Assembly: GCA_963728785.1 (NCBI GenBank)
Contig: CAVSKV010000002.1
Location: forward strand, 930,001 to 994,000
Length of the DNA: 64,000 nt
Reading direction: 5' to 3'
Origin: JAGWRI01 sp963728785
GTDB lineage: Bacteria > Gemmatimonadota > Gemmatimonadetes > Gemmatimonadales > Gemmatimonadaceae
A program made the position numbers and the translations under genes. Numbering within the stretch: position 1 is the first letter of the stretch; each line of letters begins with the position of its first letter. Positions 7,914 to 16,072 of this stretch are shown here, one piece after another. The notes below the pieces were generated by a model. That model saw nothing but the letters and a program-made list of their open reading frames with translations. It had not been told where the DNA came from and ran no database searches.

Positions 7914-9401
7914 TCACCGATACGTCTCGAAGAATCCCGTACCCGAACCCCGGATGACCCGGCCGTGTACACGCCCGCTCACCCGCATCAGCCCCTTCAT
8001 CTGAATGAAGTACGGCCGGGCGATGGCCCGGGAGGTGCGCGTGTCGCCGCGCTCGATGAGCGCCGTGCGAGTGTCCGTGCCCGCCGCATCCTGGACGTCG
8101 AGCACCAGGCGCAGGGTGTCGTCGCCGCGTACGTCGACCATCTCGCCATGAACCGGCACCGTCACGCGATGGCCGTTCACGAGAATCACCCGACCACCGG
8201 TGTACGTGATGCCGCGCGGGCGAAATGCCGCCAGAAAGCCGAGGGAATCGGTGACGTATACAAACATGGGCCGGACTGTTTGACTCTTTTCCTCCACGCG
8301 GCCGTACAGCACCCCCAATTCCCCGGCGCGGCCGGCACCCCACTCCCACGAGATGCCATGCCAGGTGCCCCAGTTGTGGTCGTGATAGGCCTGAGCGCCG
8401 TCGTACCGCTCGCACGCTCCGCCCACGCAAATCCGCCCACTGGCCTCGGCGCGAAGCGCTGGCACCACGTACCCCGATATCAGTGAGTCGCTGGCGAACG
8501 ACGCACCGGGAAAATACGCCCCGGGCGAGGGCCATACGACGAGGTCGAGGGTGAGCGGCTCACCGTCCGCCTCGTCGCGGGCCATACCGTGCAGCCGGTA
8601 GCGCCCATCGGGGAGCACGCTCACCCACGACCGGCCAATGCGGAGGTCCGCATCGCTGGTCGAGAATCGTACCTCACCCGGCGGGACGTCGGCCGCGAAC
8701 CGCCGCGCCGGCGCCCCCTGTTCGTGCAGCGTCACCAGCAACTGGCCGCCCCACCGCCCGCCCGCCACCTGCCCCGCTACGATGTACGAGATGAACGCCC
8801 ACCGCTTGCCGTCAGGCGAGACGACGTTGAAATAGTGCCACTCGGCCCACGACGGATCGCCCGCCGCCGAGGCTGGCGGCAGGTGAAAGTGATCGATCTC
8901 ATTGCGCAGCTCGAACGGCGTGGGATCGCGCCACTGCCGGTCGAGCGTGTCGTCGGCCCACCTGCCCGCAGCGAGGCCCGGCCCGGCCCCCACGGCCTCA
9001 TTGCGCGACGGGATCTGACCGCTTGCCAGCACAGGCACCTGCCGGCCGCCAGCCGTCGTGATGTATATGAGCTTCCCGACGATTTGCGGCGCCGCGGCGG
9101 TCACGTCGGGAGCCAGCCTGGGCGACGCCAGCAACTGCCGGTAGATGAACCGGGCGTGGTCGATGGACAGGAACATGCCGCCCAGTCCGCCGGTCTTCAT
9201 CACCTCGACGTCGATCCCCTCCGGAAGCACGGTGATGTCCCCGCCTCCCACCAGTCGTTCGTTGCGGGCCTGGGTGAGCATGGCGGTTCCGATCGAGAGC
9301 AGCACTACCATCACCGCCACGCCGAGCGCGTAGCCGACCAGCAGGAACACCGTCCGCCACGGGCGCTGCAGCAGATGCCGGAACGACAACAGGCCGAGCA
9401 C
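7914..9401 (-). CDS. Permease N-half fused to AttH/CrtC-like lipocalin domain
   Basis: This 495-residue protein joins two parts. Residues 1-150 look like the N-terminal half of a MacB/FtsX-type ABC permease: a cytoplasmic helix, one membrane segment (VFLLVGYALGVAVMVVLLSI) and the start of the periplasmic core domain. Residues about 160-495 are the lipocalin-like fold of AttH and hydroxyneurosporene synthase, with the hallmark AYHDHNWGTWHGISWEWG near residue 345. No further membrane segments follow, so the AttH part should be periplasmic and anchored. In known att operons AttH is a separate protein beside an ATPase and two permeases. The GTG start lies three bases after the ATPase stop. The fused domain's substrate is unknown. 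Confidence 0.8.
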   Translation of the reverse strand: MLGLLSFRHLLQRPWRTVFLLVGYALGVAVMVVLLSIGTAMLTQARNERLVGGGDITVLPEGIDVEVMKTGGLGGMFLSIDHARFIYRQLLASPRLAPDVTAAAPQIVGKLIYITTAGGRQVPVLASGQIPSRNEAVGAGPGLAAGRWADDTLDRQWRDPTPFELRNEIDHFHLPPASAAGDPSWAEWHYFNVVSPDGKRWAFISYIVAGQVAGGRWGGQLLVTLHEQGAPARRFAADVPPGEVRFSTSDADLRIGRSWVSVLPDGRYRLHGMARDEADGEPLTLDLVVWPSPGAYFPGASFASDSLISGYVVPALRAEASGRICVGGACERYDGAQAYHDHNWGTWHGISWEWGAGRAGELGVLYGRVEEKSQTVRPMFVYVTDSLGFLAAFRPRGITYTGGRVILVNGHRVTVPVHGEMVDVRGDDTLRLVLDVQDAAGTDTRTALIERGDTRTSRAIARPYFIQMKGLMRVSGRVHGRVIRGSGTGFFETYR

Positions 9402-9404
9402 GGC

Positions 9405-10100
9405 TCACGCCGCCCGAATATCGGAGACCACGTAGCCGTCTTTCATGTGCACTACGCGCCGTGCGGCCGCCGCCAGGTCCTCGTCGTGGGTCACGACAAC
9501 GATGGTCGTGCCGTCGGCGTTGAGACGCTGGAACAGAGCGATCATGTCGGCGCCGGTGTGTGCGTCGAGTTCGCCCGTGGGTTCGTCGCACAGGAGCAGT
9601 GCCGGCTCGTTGGCCAGCGCACGGGCGATCGCCACGCGCTGCTGCTCGCCCCCCGAGAGCTGTGCGGGACGGTGCGACGCGCGCGCCCCAAGGCCAACGT
9701 AGGCCAGCAGTTCAGCGGCCCGAGCACGCCGCTCGGCGCGCCTCAGCCCGGCTTCCGCCATCGGCAGCTCGACATTCTCGGCTGCCGTCAGCGCCGGCAT
9801 GAGGTAGAAGCGCTGGAACACGAACCCGATGTGGAGCAGCCGGAACCGCGTCGCGTCGCCGTCGGAGAGTTGCTCCACCGGCTTGTCCTGGATCCGCACC
9901 CTGCCGGCCGTCGGCCGGTCGATCGCCCCGAGCAGGTTGAGCAGTGTGGATTTTCCGCACCCGGAGGGACCGACGATGGCCACGTACTCGCCCGCCGCGA
10001 CGTCCAGCGATACTCCCTGCAGCGCGTGCACTGGCGACTCGCCCATCGCGTAGTCGCGGCGCAGATCGCGCGCGCTCAGTACCAGCGGTGCGTCGCTCAC
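9405..10100 (-). CDS. ABC transporter ATP-binding protein, LolD/MacB type
   Basis: The 231-residue ATPase is complete. Walker A is GPSGCGKSTLL (near residue 40), the ABC signature is LSGGEQQRVAIARAL, and Walker B is LLLCDEPTGELD, followed by the switch histidine in VVTHDEDL. The GEL after DEPT is typical of the MacB/LolD/FtsE group, which works with FtsX-fold permeases. GTG 10100 is chosen because it overlaps the upstream permease stop (GTGA) and has GAGGAGGCGG just before it. It is the motor of this four-gene exporter. Confidence 0.93.
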   Translation of the reverse strand: MSDAPLVLSARDLRRDYAMGESPVHALQGVSLDVAAGEYVAIVGPSGCGKSTLLNLLGAIDRPTAGRVRIQDKPVEQLSDGDATRFRLLHIGFVFQRFYLMPALTAAENVELPMAEAGLRRAERRARAAELLAYVGLGARASHRPAQLSGGEQQRVAIARALANEPALLLCDEPTGELDAHTGADMIALFQRLNADGTTIVVVTHDEDLAAAARRVVHMKDGYVVSDIRAA

Positions 10101-11281
10101 GCTACCGCCTCCTCGCGAAGCGTACCCGCGATGGAAAGCGAGGCGCCGCGCCAAGCCGGATAGATCCCGGCCAGTACGCCGCAGACCGCCAGCAGCCCCA
10201 GCGACACACCGGCGTCGCGCGGCCGGAACAGGAAGAAGTCGATTGCCGCCGGCAACCCCGGGAACTGCGACAGGATGCCGTTGAGATAGTGCGCGGTGAC
10301 GAGGCCCAGACCGAGTCCGAGCACTGAGCCGGCAAGCATGATCACCACCCCTTCGACGAGCACTTGCGCGATAATCGAGCGCGTGGACACGCCGATGGCA
10401 CGCATGACGGCGATCTCGCCGAGCCGCTCGTTCACCGACACGGTAACCAGCGTCGTTACCAGCAGCAGCCCCACCGAGAGGCTCACCGAACCGAGGATGA
10501 ACGCCAACTGCCGGAAGTAGCTCAGCCGTTCATCTACCTGCTGCAGCGCAGCGGCGGTTGACACCACGGTGACACGTGGAATGGCGTGCTCGATCCACCG
10601 CTGCACCGTCGCGGCGTCGGCGCCCGGCCGCAGCCGCAGCATGAACAGCGAGACCGGATCGCCCTCGGCGCCCGTCATTGCGCGCAGCGTTTCCAGGCGC
10701 AGGGCCACGATCGTGGGGTTGGCCGGCGTGTAGATGAAGTGCGCCGTGCCGACCACGGCCAGGCGCCGTTCCCGGGTCAGCACGCGGAGCTGCGCGTCGT
10801 AGCCGCCGGCCACGCGCAGCGTGTCACCTACCCGGGCGCCCGTGGCGGCGAGCAACGCATCGCTCACCACGACGTCGTCGGGATCGCGGACGTCGCGCCC
10901 CGTGCGCAGTTCGTAGTCGCCCTCTACTGCGGGATCGATGCCGATCGCCACCGCCGCCACGTTGCCGCCCGACCCCTGCACGTGCAGTTGGCCGCCGAGC
11001 ACGGGGCTCACCGTCACGATGTCGGGATCGGCGCGGAGCCGCACCATGATGACGCCGGCGCTGTCGATCGTCGCGTCGGTGTCGAAAGGCAGCGTGCCCT
11101 TCGGGGTCAGCCGCAGTTCGAACCCGCGCACTTCGAGCAGCGACCGGAACGATTCGCGCATTCCGCTCGACAGCATCACCATGTCGAGCAGCAATGCCGC
11201 CGACACCGCCACTCCCACCACAGCAAGAGCGGTGCGCGTGCGGCGGCGCGACAGCGAGGCCCGGGCGAGCGTCAGCAGCAC
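10097..11281 (-). CDS. ABC permease, MacB/FtsX family, full length
   Basis: The 394-residue permease has one N-terminal membrane helix (ALAVVGVAVSAALLLDMVML), a periplasmic MacB-like core of about 210 residues (including VVVSDALLAATGARVGDTL), and three C-terminal helices separated by the FtsX coupling loop (RLGEIAVMRAIGVSTRSII). It lacks an ATPase domain and should pair with the adjacent ATPase. GTG 11281 is chosen because GGGCGGTGA precedes it and it follows the upstream stop at once; an earlier ATG at 11317 would overlap that gene by 32 bases. Confidence 0.88.
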   Translation of the reverse strand: MLLTLARASLSRRRTRTALAVVGVAVSAALLLDMVMLSSGMRESFRSLLEVRGFELRLTPKGTLPFDTDATIDSAGVIMVRLRADPDIVTVSPVLGGQLHVQGSGGNVAAVAIGIDPAVEGDYELRTGRDVRDPDDVVVSDALLAATGARVGDTLRVAGGYDAQLRVLTRERRLAVVGTAHFIYTPANPTIVALRLETLRAMTGAEGDPVSLFMLRLRPGADAATVQRWIEHAIPRVTVVSTAAALQQVDERLSYFRQLAFILGSVSLSVGLLLVTTLVTVSVNERLGEIAVMRAIGVSTRSIIAQVLVEGVVIMLAGSVLGLGLGLVTAHYLNGILSQFPGLPAAIDFFLFRPRDAGVSLGLLAVCGVLAGIYPAWRGASLSIAGTLREEAVA

Positions 11282-11285
11282 GCGA

Positions 11286-12146
11286 TCACCGCCCGAATAG
11301 GACGAGAGGATGCACACGGGTGAGCCGCCGCGCCGCGAAGTATCCGGCCAGCACGCCCAGCGCGAGGGAGAGCGCCACCGAGAACGCCACGACGCCCGGA
11401 GTCACGATCGCGAACGCCAGGGGCGTACGATACACGCCGCGGTAGTGCTCGTTCACGAGCGCTGACCCGGCCCACCCGATCCCGACACCGAGGATGCTCC
11501 CAGCCGCTGCAACCGCCGTGGCCTCGAGCACGATCGACTTGAGCACCGTGGCCGACGAGATCCCCAGGAGGCGCAGCGCCGCCACGTCCCGCCGCCGCTC
11601 GTCCACCTTGAGCAGCATGATGCAGAGCAGAAACACGGCGCTCGCCACGATCGTGATCACGCCAATCGCATGGTGAAACCGGCTCACGACGAGAAAGGTC
11701 TGCGACGTTTCCACGGCGATGTCGCGTGACCGGTGCGCCTCGAAGCCGAAGGCCGCGTCGTTGATCAGGGCCGTGGCCCGGTCCGTGCGGGCGCTATCGC
11801 CCGTGGAGACAGCGAACCGGTCCACGCGGTCGCCATAGCCTATGAGCGCCTGCAACTGGTCCAGGTGCAGCAGCACGCGGTATTCGCCACGCGCCACTTC
11901 CGACGGATCGGCGGCACGCCGCACGATCGCCCCTACCACGACCGTGTCGGCGACGCCGGTTGGCGTCGCGCGAACCACCAACCGGTCCCCGATGCGAAGA
12001 TGCTCGTCGGCGGCCAGCCGTTCGTCAATCGCGATCGTCCGCGGTGCATGTTGCATCGAGGCCGCCCCTGGCATTCCCGCTCGAGCGGTGCGGATGGGCG
12101 TCGGCGCCGCCAGGAGCAGCAGCAGCGGGAACAGAATGCGCAACAT
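11286..12146 (-). CDS. Permease C-half (MacB core end plus FtsX helices)
   Basis: This 286-residue protein begins with a signal-like helix (ILFPLLLLLAAPTPI), then a short periplasmic stretch that aligns by eye to the second half of a MacB core (ERLAADEHLRIGDRLVVRA). Three membrane helices follow with the FtsX loop DERRRDVAALRLLGISSATV. It lacks the N-terminal helix and first half of the core found in a normal permease, and those missing parts occur at the N-terminus of the AttH fusion at the other end of the same operon. It may therefore be one half of a split permease. It is the first gene of the operon. Confidence 0.8.
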   Translation of the reverse strand: MLRILFPLLLLLAAPTPIRTARAGMPGAASMQHAPRTIAIDERLAADEHLRIGDRLVVRATPTGVADTVVVGAIVRRAADPSEVARGEYRVLLHLDQLQALIGYGDRVDRFAVSTGDSARTDRATALINDAAFGFEAHRSRDIAVETSQTFLVVSRFHHAIGVITIVASAVFLLCIMLLKVDERRRDVAALRLLGISSATVLKSIVLEATAVAAAGSILGVGIGWAGSALVNEHYRGVYRTPLAFAIVTPGVVAFSVALSLALGVLAGYFAARRLTRVHPLVLFGR

Positions 12147-12231
12147 GCTCCAAAGTTACCCCGGTGGCGGCATGACGGGCACGTGCTGCGCCTGGCTTGC
12201 GCGCGGCCCCCGGCAGCGCATTTTAGTGCGC

Positions 12232-12621
12232 ATGAGCGAGCCCCAGCCCTTCGGCCTGTCCCGCATCGGCCAGATCGCCGTCACCGTCCACGACCTCGAC
12301 CGCGCAACGGCGTTCTACCGGGACACGCTCGGCATGAAGCTTCTGTTCGCCGTGCCCAACCTCGCCTTTTTCGATGCCGGCGGCATCCGGCTCATGCTCG
12401 GCCTTCCGGAAGGCTCCGACCAGGACCACCCCGGGTCGATCCTCTACTTTGACGTTCCCGACGTGCGTGACAGCTACGCCGCGCTCAGGGAGCGCGGCGT
12501 CGAGTTCGTGGACGAGCCGCACTTCGTGGCGCCTATGCCGAATGGCGATCTCTGGATGACCTTCTTCAAGGATGTAGACGATAACACGCTGGCCATCATG
12601 TCGGAATTGCCGCGACCGTAG
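12232..12621 (+). CDS. VOC-family (glyoxalase fold) protein
   Basis: The 129-residue protein has the betaalphabetabetabeta pairs of the vicinal oxygen chelate fold: IAVTVHDLDRATAFYRDTLG at the N-terminus, then GGIRLMLGLPE and ILYFDVPDVRDSYAALRERG, ending with FFKDVDDNTLAIM. Such proteins are dioxygenases, lyases or resistance proteins that bind a divalent metal or substrate in a dimer. The canonical metal histidine near the start is replaced by a valine-rich strand, so metal use is uncertain. ATG 12232 begins just before the fold. The substrate is unknown. Confidence 0.85.
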   Translation: MSEPQPFGLSRIGQIAVTVHDLDRATAFYRDTLGMKLLFAVPNLAFFDAGGIRLMLGLPEGSDQDHPGSILYFDVPDVRDSYAALRERGVEFVDEPHFVAPMPNGDLWMTFFKDVDDNTLAIMSELPRP

Positions 12622-12660
12622 TCCAGCCGGCGCGCCGTCACGGTATGGAGCTGGCCACGC

Positions 12661-13287
12661 TCACCCGGCGCCGCCCGGCGCCTCGCGGTAGCGCGTGATG
12701 AGCTGGCGCAGCATGTACTCCGTCATCCCCCATACCTGGAGCCCTGCGTAGCGAAACACCGGCCGCTCCTCCACCCCGAGCGTGCGGATGGTGATCGGCG
12801 CGCTGCCCCAGTTGGCCTCGTCCAGCAGCGCCGGGAACGGCACCCACGCATGGCCGGCCACCTCGCGGCTCGGCGTGATGCGCGCTTCACCCGCCACCAC
12901 GGCCACGAACGGACGCACGAGTATCGGCGGCAGCACCGGCGTGCGCGGGTGGATGTCGTCCAGCGCGCCCAGGATGCGCCCGTCGCGGGCCAGATCGATT
13001 CCTGTCTCCTCGCGCGTCTCGCGAAATGCCGTCGCCGCAAGATTGGCGTCCCCCGGTTCCATGCGCCCGCCAGGCCACGCCACGTGCCCGCTCCATGGAT
13101 CGCGCTCCAGTTCGGCGCGCCGGATGAGCAGCAGTTCGGGCTCCGAATCGCCCATACGCAGGGTCGCCGCCGTGGCGGCGTAGCGGACGTGCCCCTCGGG
13201 CACGACTTCGCGCCCGGGATGCGCCGTCAGGGCGCGGGCCAGTCGCGCGATGTCGGGATGCGCCAGTAGCGCATCGAGCGCACTCAC
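12661..13287 (-). CDS. Nudix hydrolase, CoA pyrophosphatase-like
   Basis: The 208-residue protein contains a complete Nudix box (residues about 73-96: GGRMEPGD, then RETREETGI), preceded by RRAELERDPWSGHVAWPGG. This resembles the UPF0035 motif that marks CoA and acyl-CoA pyrophosphatases (family NudL). Such enzymes cleave CoA to 3',5'-ADP and phosphopantetheine with Mg2+. The match to the CoA motif is approximate, so another diphosphate substrate is possible. It is followed 19 bases upstream on its strand by the rhodanese gene and may share its transcript. Confidence 0.85.
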   Translation of the reverse strand: MSALDALLAHPDIARLARALTAHPGREVVPEGHVRYAATAATLRMGDSEPELLLIRRAELERDPWSGHVAWPGGRMEPGDANLAATAFRETREETGIDLARDGRILGALDDIHPRTPVLPPILVRPFVAVVAGEARITPSREVAGHAWVPFPALLDEANWGSAPITIRTLGVEERPVFRYAGLQVWGMTEYMLRQLITRYREAPGGAG

Positions 13288-13305
13288 GGCACCGCTCCCA
13301 TTCCC

Positions 13306-13662
13306 TCAGTCCTCGACGTCGCCGCCGGCGTCGACCCAGCCGCGAAAGCCTGCACGCAGCGATGTCACGTTCCGGTAGCCCATCACTCCCATGGTCTCGG
13401 CGGCGAACGCAGACCGGTTACCGTTGGAACAGTAAGCGATGACCGTGGCCTCGCGCGCCACCAGGACCTCCACCTTCGACTCGAGATTTCCGCGCGAGAT
13501 CACGATCGCACCGGGAATGCGCCCGAGACTCGTCTCGTTCGGATCGCGCACGTCGAGGAACACGATGCGCTCGCCCCGCCGATGCCTGTCCAGTGCACCG
13601 ACCACCGACGTCTCACTGATCCGCCCTTTGACTTCCTCGAGGAGTTCCTGCCCGGTCTTCAT
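13306..13662 (-). CDS. Single-domain rhodanese-like protein
   Basis: The 118-residue protein has one rhodanese domain: FLDVRDPNETSLGRIPGA at residues 35-52 and the active-site loop AYCSNGNRSA with cysteine near position 78. The six-residue loop is the usual size for sulfurtransferases rather than Cdc25-type phosphatases. It probably carries persulfide sulfur in the cytoplasm. It lies upstream of the Nudix gene on the same strand with an 18-base gap. Confidence 0.9.
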   Translation of the reverse strand: MKTGQELLEEVKGRISETSVVGALDRHRRGERIVFLDVRDPNETSLGRIPGAIVISRGNLESKVEVLVAREATVIAYCSNGNRSAFAAETMGVMGYRNVTSLRAGFRGWVDAGGDVED

Positions 13663-13702
13663 TTCATGGAGCGTGTGAGTATGCGTAGAAGTTAGCGAGC
13701 GG

Positions 13703-14599
13703 TCAGACCGTGAGCACTCGTGTGTCGGCGTCCAGCTCCGCCTCGGCCCCGAGCGGAACGGTCCACTGATCGGCGATGTGACCCACCGGCGCCCCCGAGA
13801 TGCAGGGAATCCTCAGTTGATCGGCGATCTCCTGCAGCACCGCGTCCAGCGACCGCGAGCCGCCGTTGTCGGGGCGTTCGGCCGGCGGGTTGGTGAACGC
13901 GCCGAACACCAGCCCCACGCAGGTGGCAAAGGCGTCGCCCAGGCGAAGCGTGAGCAGCATGCGCTCGATGCGGTACACGTCCTCGTTCACGTCTTCGATG
14001 ACGATGATCGCGCGGTCGTAGTTGGGAGCGAAGGCGGTGCCGGCGAGCGCGGCGAGCAGGGCGAGATTGCCTCCCACCACGTGTCCGTGCGCTCGGCCAC
14101 CGCGCAGCGTCCTGGCCTCTTCGGCGCGCCCGCAGGAATCTACGCGCTCCACCACTGCCCGCTCCAGCGAGCCGCGCGTGAACGGCGTCAGTTCGGCCCG
14201 CGCCACGGGAGCGTGATACGTCACCAGATCGCAGCGCATGCCGACCGCCGAGTGGAGGGCCGTGATGTCGGAATAGCCCATGAGGGCGCGCGGGCGGCGG
14301 CGCAGGGCGCTGTACTCGATTCCTTCGAGCAGCCGCATGGCTCCGTAGCCGCCGCGCATGCACCAGATGCCGTCAATCGAGTCGTCGCGCAGCGCGGCGT
14401 TCAAATCGTCCAACCGCTGCTGATCCGTGCCGGCAAGGTATCCGTCGCGCGCCAGCACCCACTGCCCGGGCACCGGCTCCCAGCCCATGGCGCGGGCGTT
14501 GGTCTTGGCGCGCTCGAGGTCTTCGGGTCCGGCCAGTGGCCCTGACGGGCACACCAGCGTCACGCGGGCCCCGGGCGCGAGCGGCGGCGGGCGCCTCAT
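13703..14599 (-). CDS. LD-carboxypeptidase (peptidase S66)
   Basis: The 298-residue protein has the S66 family sequence from end to end: VTLVCPSGPL near the N-terminus, the nucleophile serine in MGYSDITALH, IIVIEDVNEDVYRIERML holding the catalytic glutamate, and APVGHIADQ near the C-terminus holding the catalytic histidine. The family removes the terminal D-alanine from L,D-tetrapeptides during murein recycling; some members cleave microcin C7 instead. No signal peptide, so cytoplasmic. The start is ATG 14599; the reading frame stays open far upstream, opposite the glycosyltransferase and TonB receptor genes, but that part is an artefact of high GC. Confidence 0.9.
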   Translation of the reverse strand: MRRPPPLAPGARVTLVCPSGPLAGPEDLERAKTNARAMGWEPVPGQWVLARDGYLAGTDQQRLDDLNAALRDDSIDGIWCMRGGYGAMRLLEGIEYSALRRRPRALMGYSDITALHSAVGMRCDLVTYHAPVARAELTPFTRGSLERAVVERVDSCGRAEEARTLRGGRAHGHVVGGNLALLAALAGTAFAPNYDRAIIVIEDVNEDVYRIERMLLTLRLGDAFATCVGLVFGAFTNPPAERPDNGGSRSLDAVLQEIADQLRIPCISGAPVGHIADQWTVPLGAEAELDADTRVLTV

Positions 14600-14839
14600 G
14601 CGACGACGCGGGCGGAACGAACGGGGCTGTGCATGAGCGACGAACGTAGGGGTTCGCGCCGGCGAGGTCAACGCAGCGCGACACACGTGCGCGCGTCGGC
14701 CACCGGCTCTGACGCCATCTGACACGCGGGCCCCCTTTCCGCGACCGGCTCCCGGCGCCCACCTTTCGAGCATGCGCGCCCCGACCAGCGCCGAGGACTC
14801 GCGCCCCGCCGCCCCTTTGGCTCCCTCACCAGCAGCCGC

Positions 14840-16009
14840 GTGACCCCGGTGCTCGCGTCGCTCGCCGCGCTCCCCTGGATCATCGCGCCGCTGGTCGTCG
14901 TGCTGCGCGCCCGGCATTCGCGGTCGCTCGATGAATGGCCCGACGTGGTCCCGTCGCCGGTGCCGCTCGTGTCGGTGGTGATTCCGGCGCGCGACGAAGC
15001 ACGCAACATCGACCGCTGCCTGAACTCCGTGGTCACCACCACCTACCCCGCGGTCGAGGTGATCGTGGTGGACGACCACTCCGCCGACGGCACCGGCCGC
15101 CTCGCCCGCGCGGTGGCCGAACGCGACGCCCGCGTGCACGTGATCACGCCGGGGCCGCTGCCGGACGGCTGGTTGGGCAAGCAGTGGGCGTGCCGCGCGG
15201 GCGCGGCGATCGCCGCCGGCGATATCCTGCTGTTCACCGACGCCGACACGGTGCACGCGCCCGACCTCATCGCGCGGTCGGTGAACGCCATGCGCGGGCG
15301 CGGCGCCGAGCTGCTCACCGTGGCCGGCGCGCAGGAACTCGGCACGTTCTGGGAGCGCGTGGTGCAGCCGCAGTTCTTCGCCCTGCTGCTCGCCCGGTAC
15401 GGCAACACCGAACGGGTGAGCAAGGCCACGAACCCCAGCGCGGTGATCGCCAACGGACAGTGCATCTTCATTCGGCGCGATGCCTACGACGCGTCGGGCG
15501 GCCACGAAGCGGTGCGCGACAAGGTAGCCGAGGATCTGGCGCTCGCCCAGCGATTCGTGGCGCAGGGGCGGCGCATCGCGCTGCTGCTCGGCATCGAGCA
15601 ACTCTCGACGCGCATGTACACTTCGCTCGCCGAGATCGTGCGGGGATGGACCAAGAACGTGTATGTGGGGGGGCGGGAGGCGGCGCCGGGCCGCGCCTGG
15701 GGGCGCGCCCTGTTTCCCCTGCTGCTCGTGGCGGGTCCGCTGTTCGGCCTGGCGCCGGTCGTCGCGCTGTGCGCCGGGCTGCTTGGACTCCCTCTGCCAG
15801 GGGTGCTGCTCTGGGGATCGCTCGGCGCGGGATCTTCGCTGCTGCTGTGGATCGCGTTCTATCATGTCGCCAGGCTGCCGGTCTGGTACGCGTTGCTCTA
15901 TCCGTTGGGCCTGTTGGTGCTGCTCTATATAGAAGCGCGGTCGCTCGTCCGCGGCCCACGCGTGGAGTGGAAGGGACGGCGGTATAACGCGCGGTCGCGC
16001 GTTGATTAG
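14840..16009 (+). CDS. Membrane-anchored GT2 glycosyltransferase
   Basis: The 389-residue protein has an N-terminal hydrophobic segment (ASLAALPWIIAPLVVVL), a GT2 catalytic domain and three C-terminal membrane helices. Catalytic landmarks are SVVIPARDEARNIDRCL, the nucleotide-binding DDHSADGTG, the metal-binding DADT near residue 135, a VAEDL acidic motif and IVRGWTKN where QxxRW usually lies. This layout resembles CrtQ- and HpnB-type enzymes that glycosylate carotenoids or hopanoids. No carotenoid or hopanoid genes are adjacent, so the acceptor is unknown. Translation starts at GTG 14840. Confidence 0.85.
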   Translation: MTPVLASLAALPWIIAPLVVVLRARHSRSLDEWPDVVPSPVPLVSVVIPARDEARNIDRCLNSVVTTTYPAVEVIVVDDHSADGTGRLARAVAERDARVHVITPGPLPDGWLGKQWACRAGAAIAAGDILLFTDADTVHAPDLIARSVNAMRGRGAELLTVAGAQELGTFWERVVQPQFFALLLARYGNTERVSKATNPSAVIANGQCIFIRRDAYDASGGHEAVRDKVAEDLALAQRFVAQGRRIALLLGIEQLSTRMYTSLAEIVRGWTKNVYVGGREAAPGRAWGRALFPLLLVAGPLFGLAPVVALCAGLLGLPLPGVLLWGSLGAGSSLLLWIAFYHVARLPVWYALLYPLGLLVLLYIEARSLVRGPRVEWKGRRYNARSRVD

Positions 16010-16072
16010 GTTGAGAACATCCGTCTGGTTCGGATGCATGGGCTTGTCCCCCCACAAGAACCCCATCCTCCA

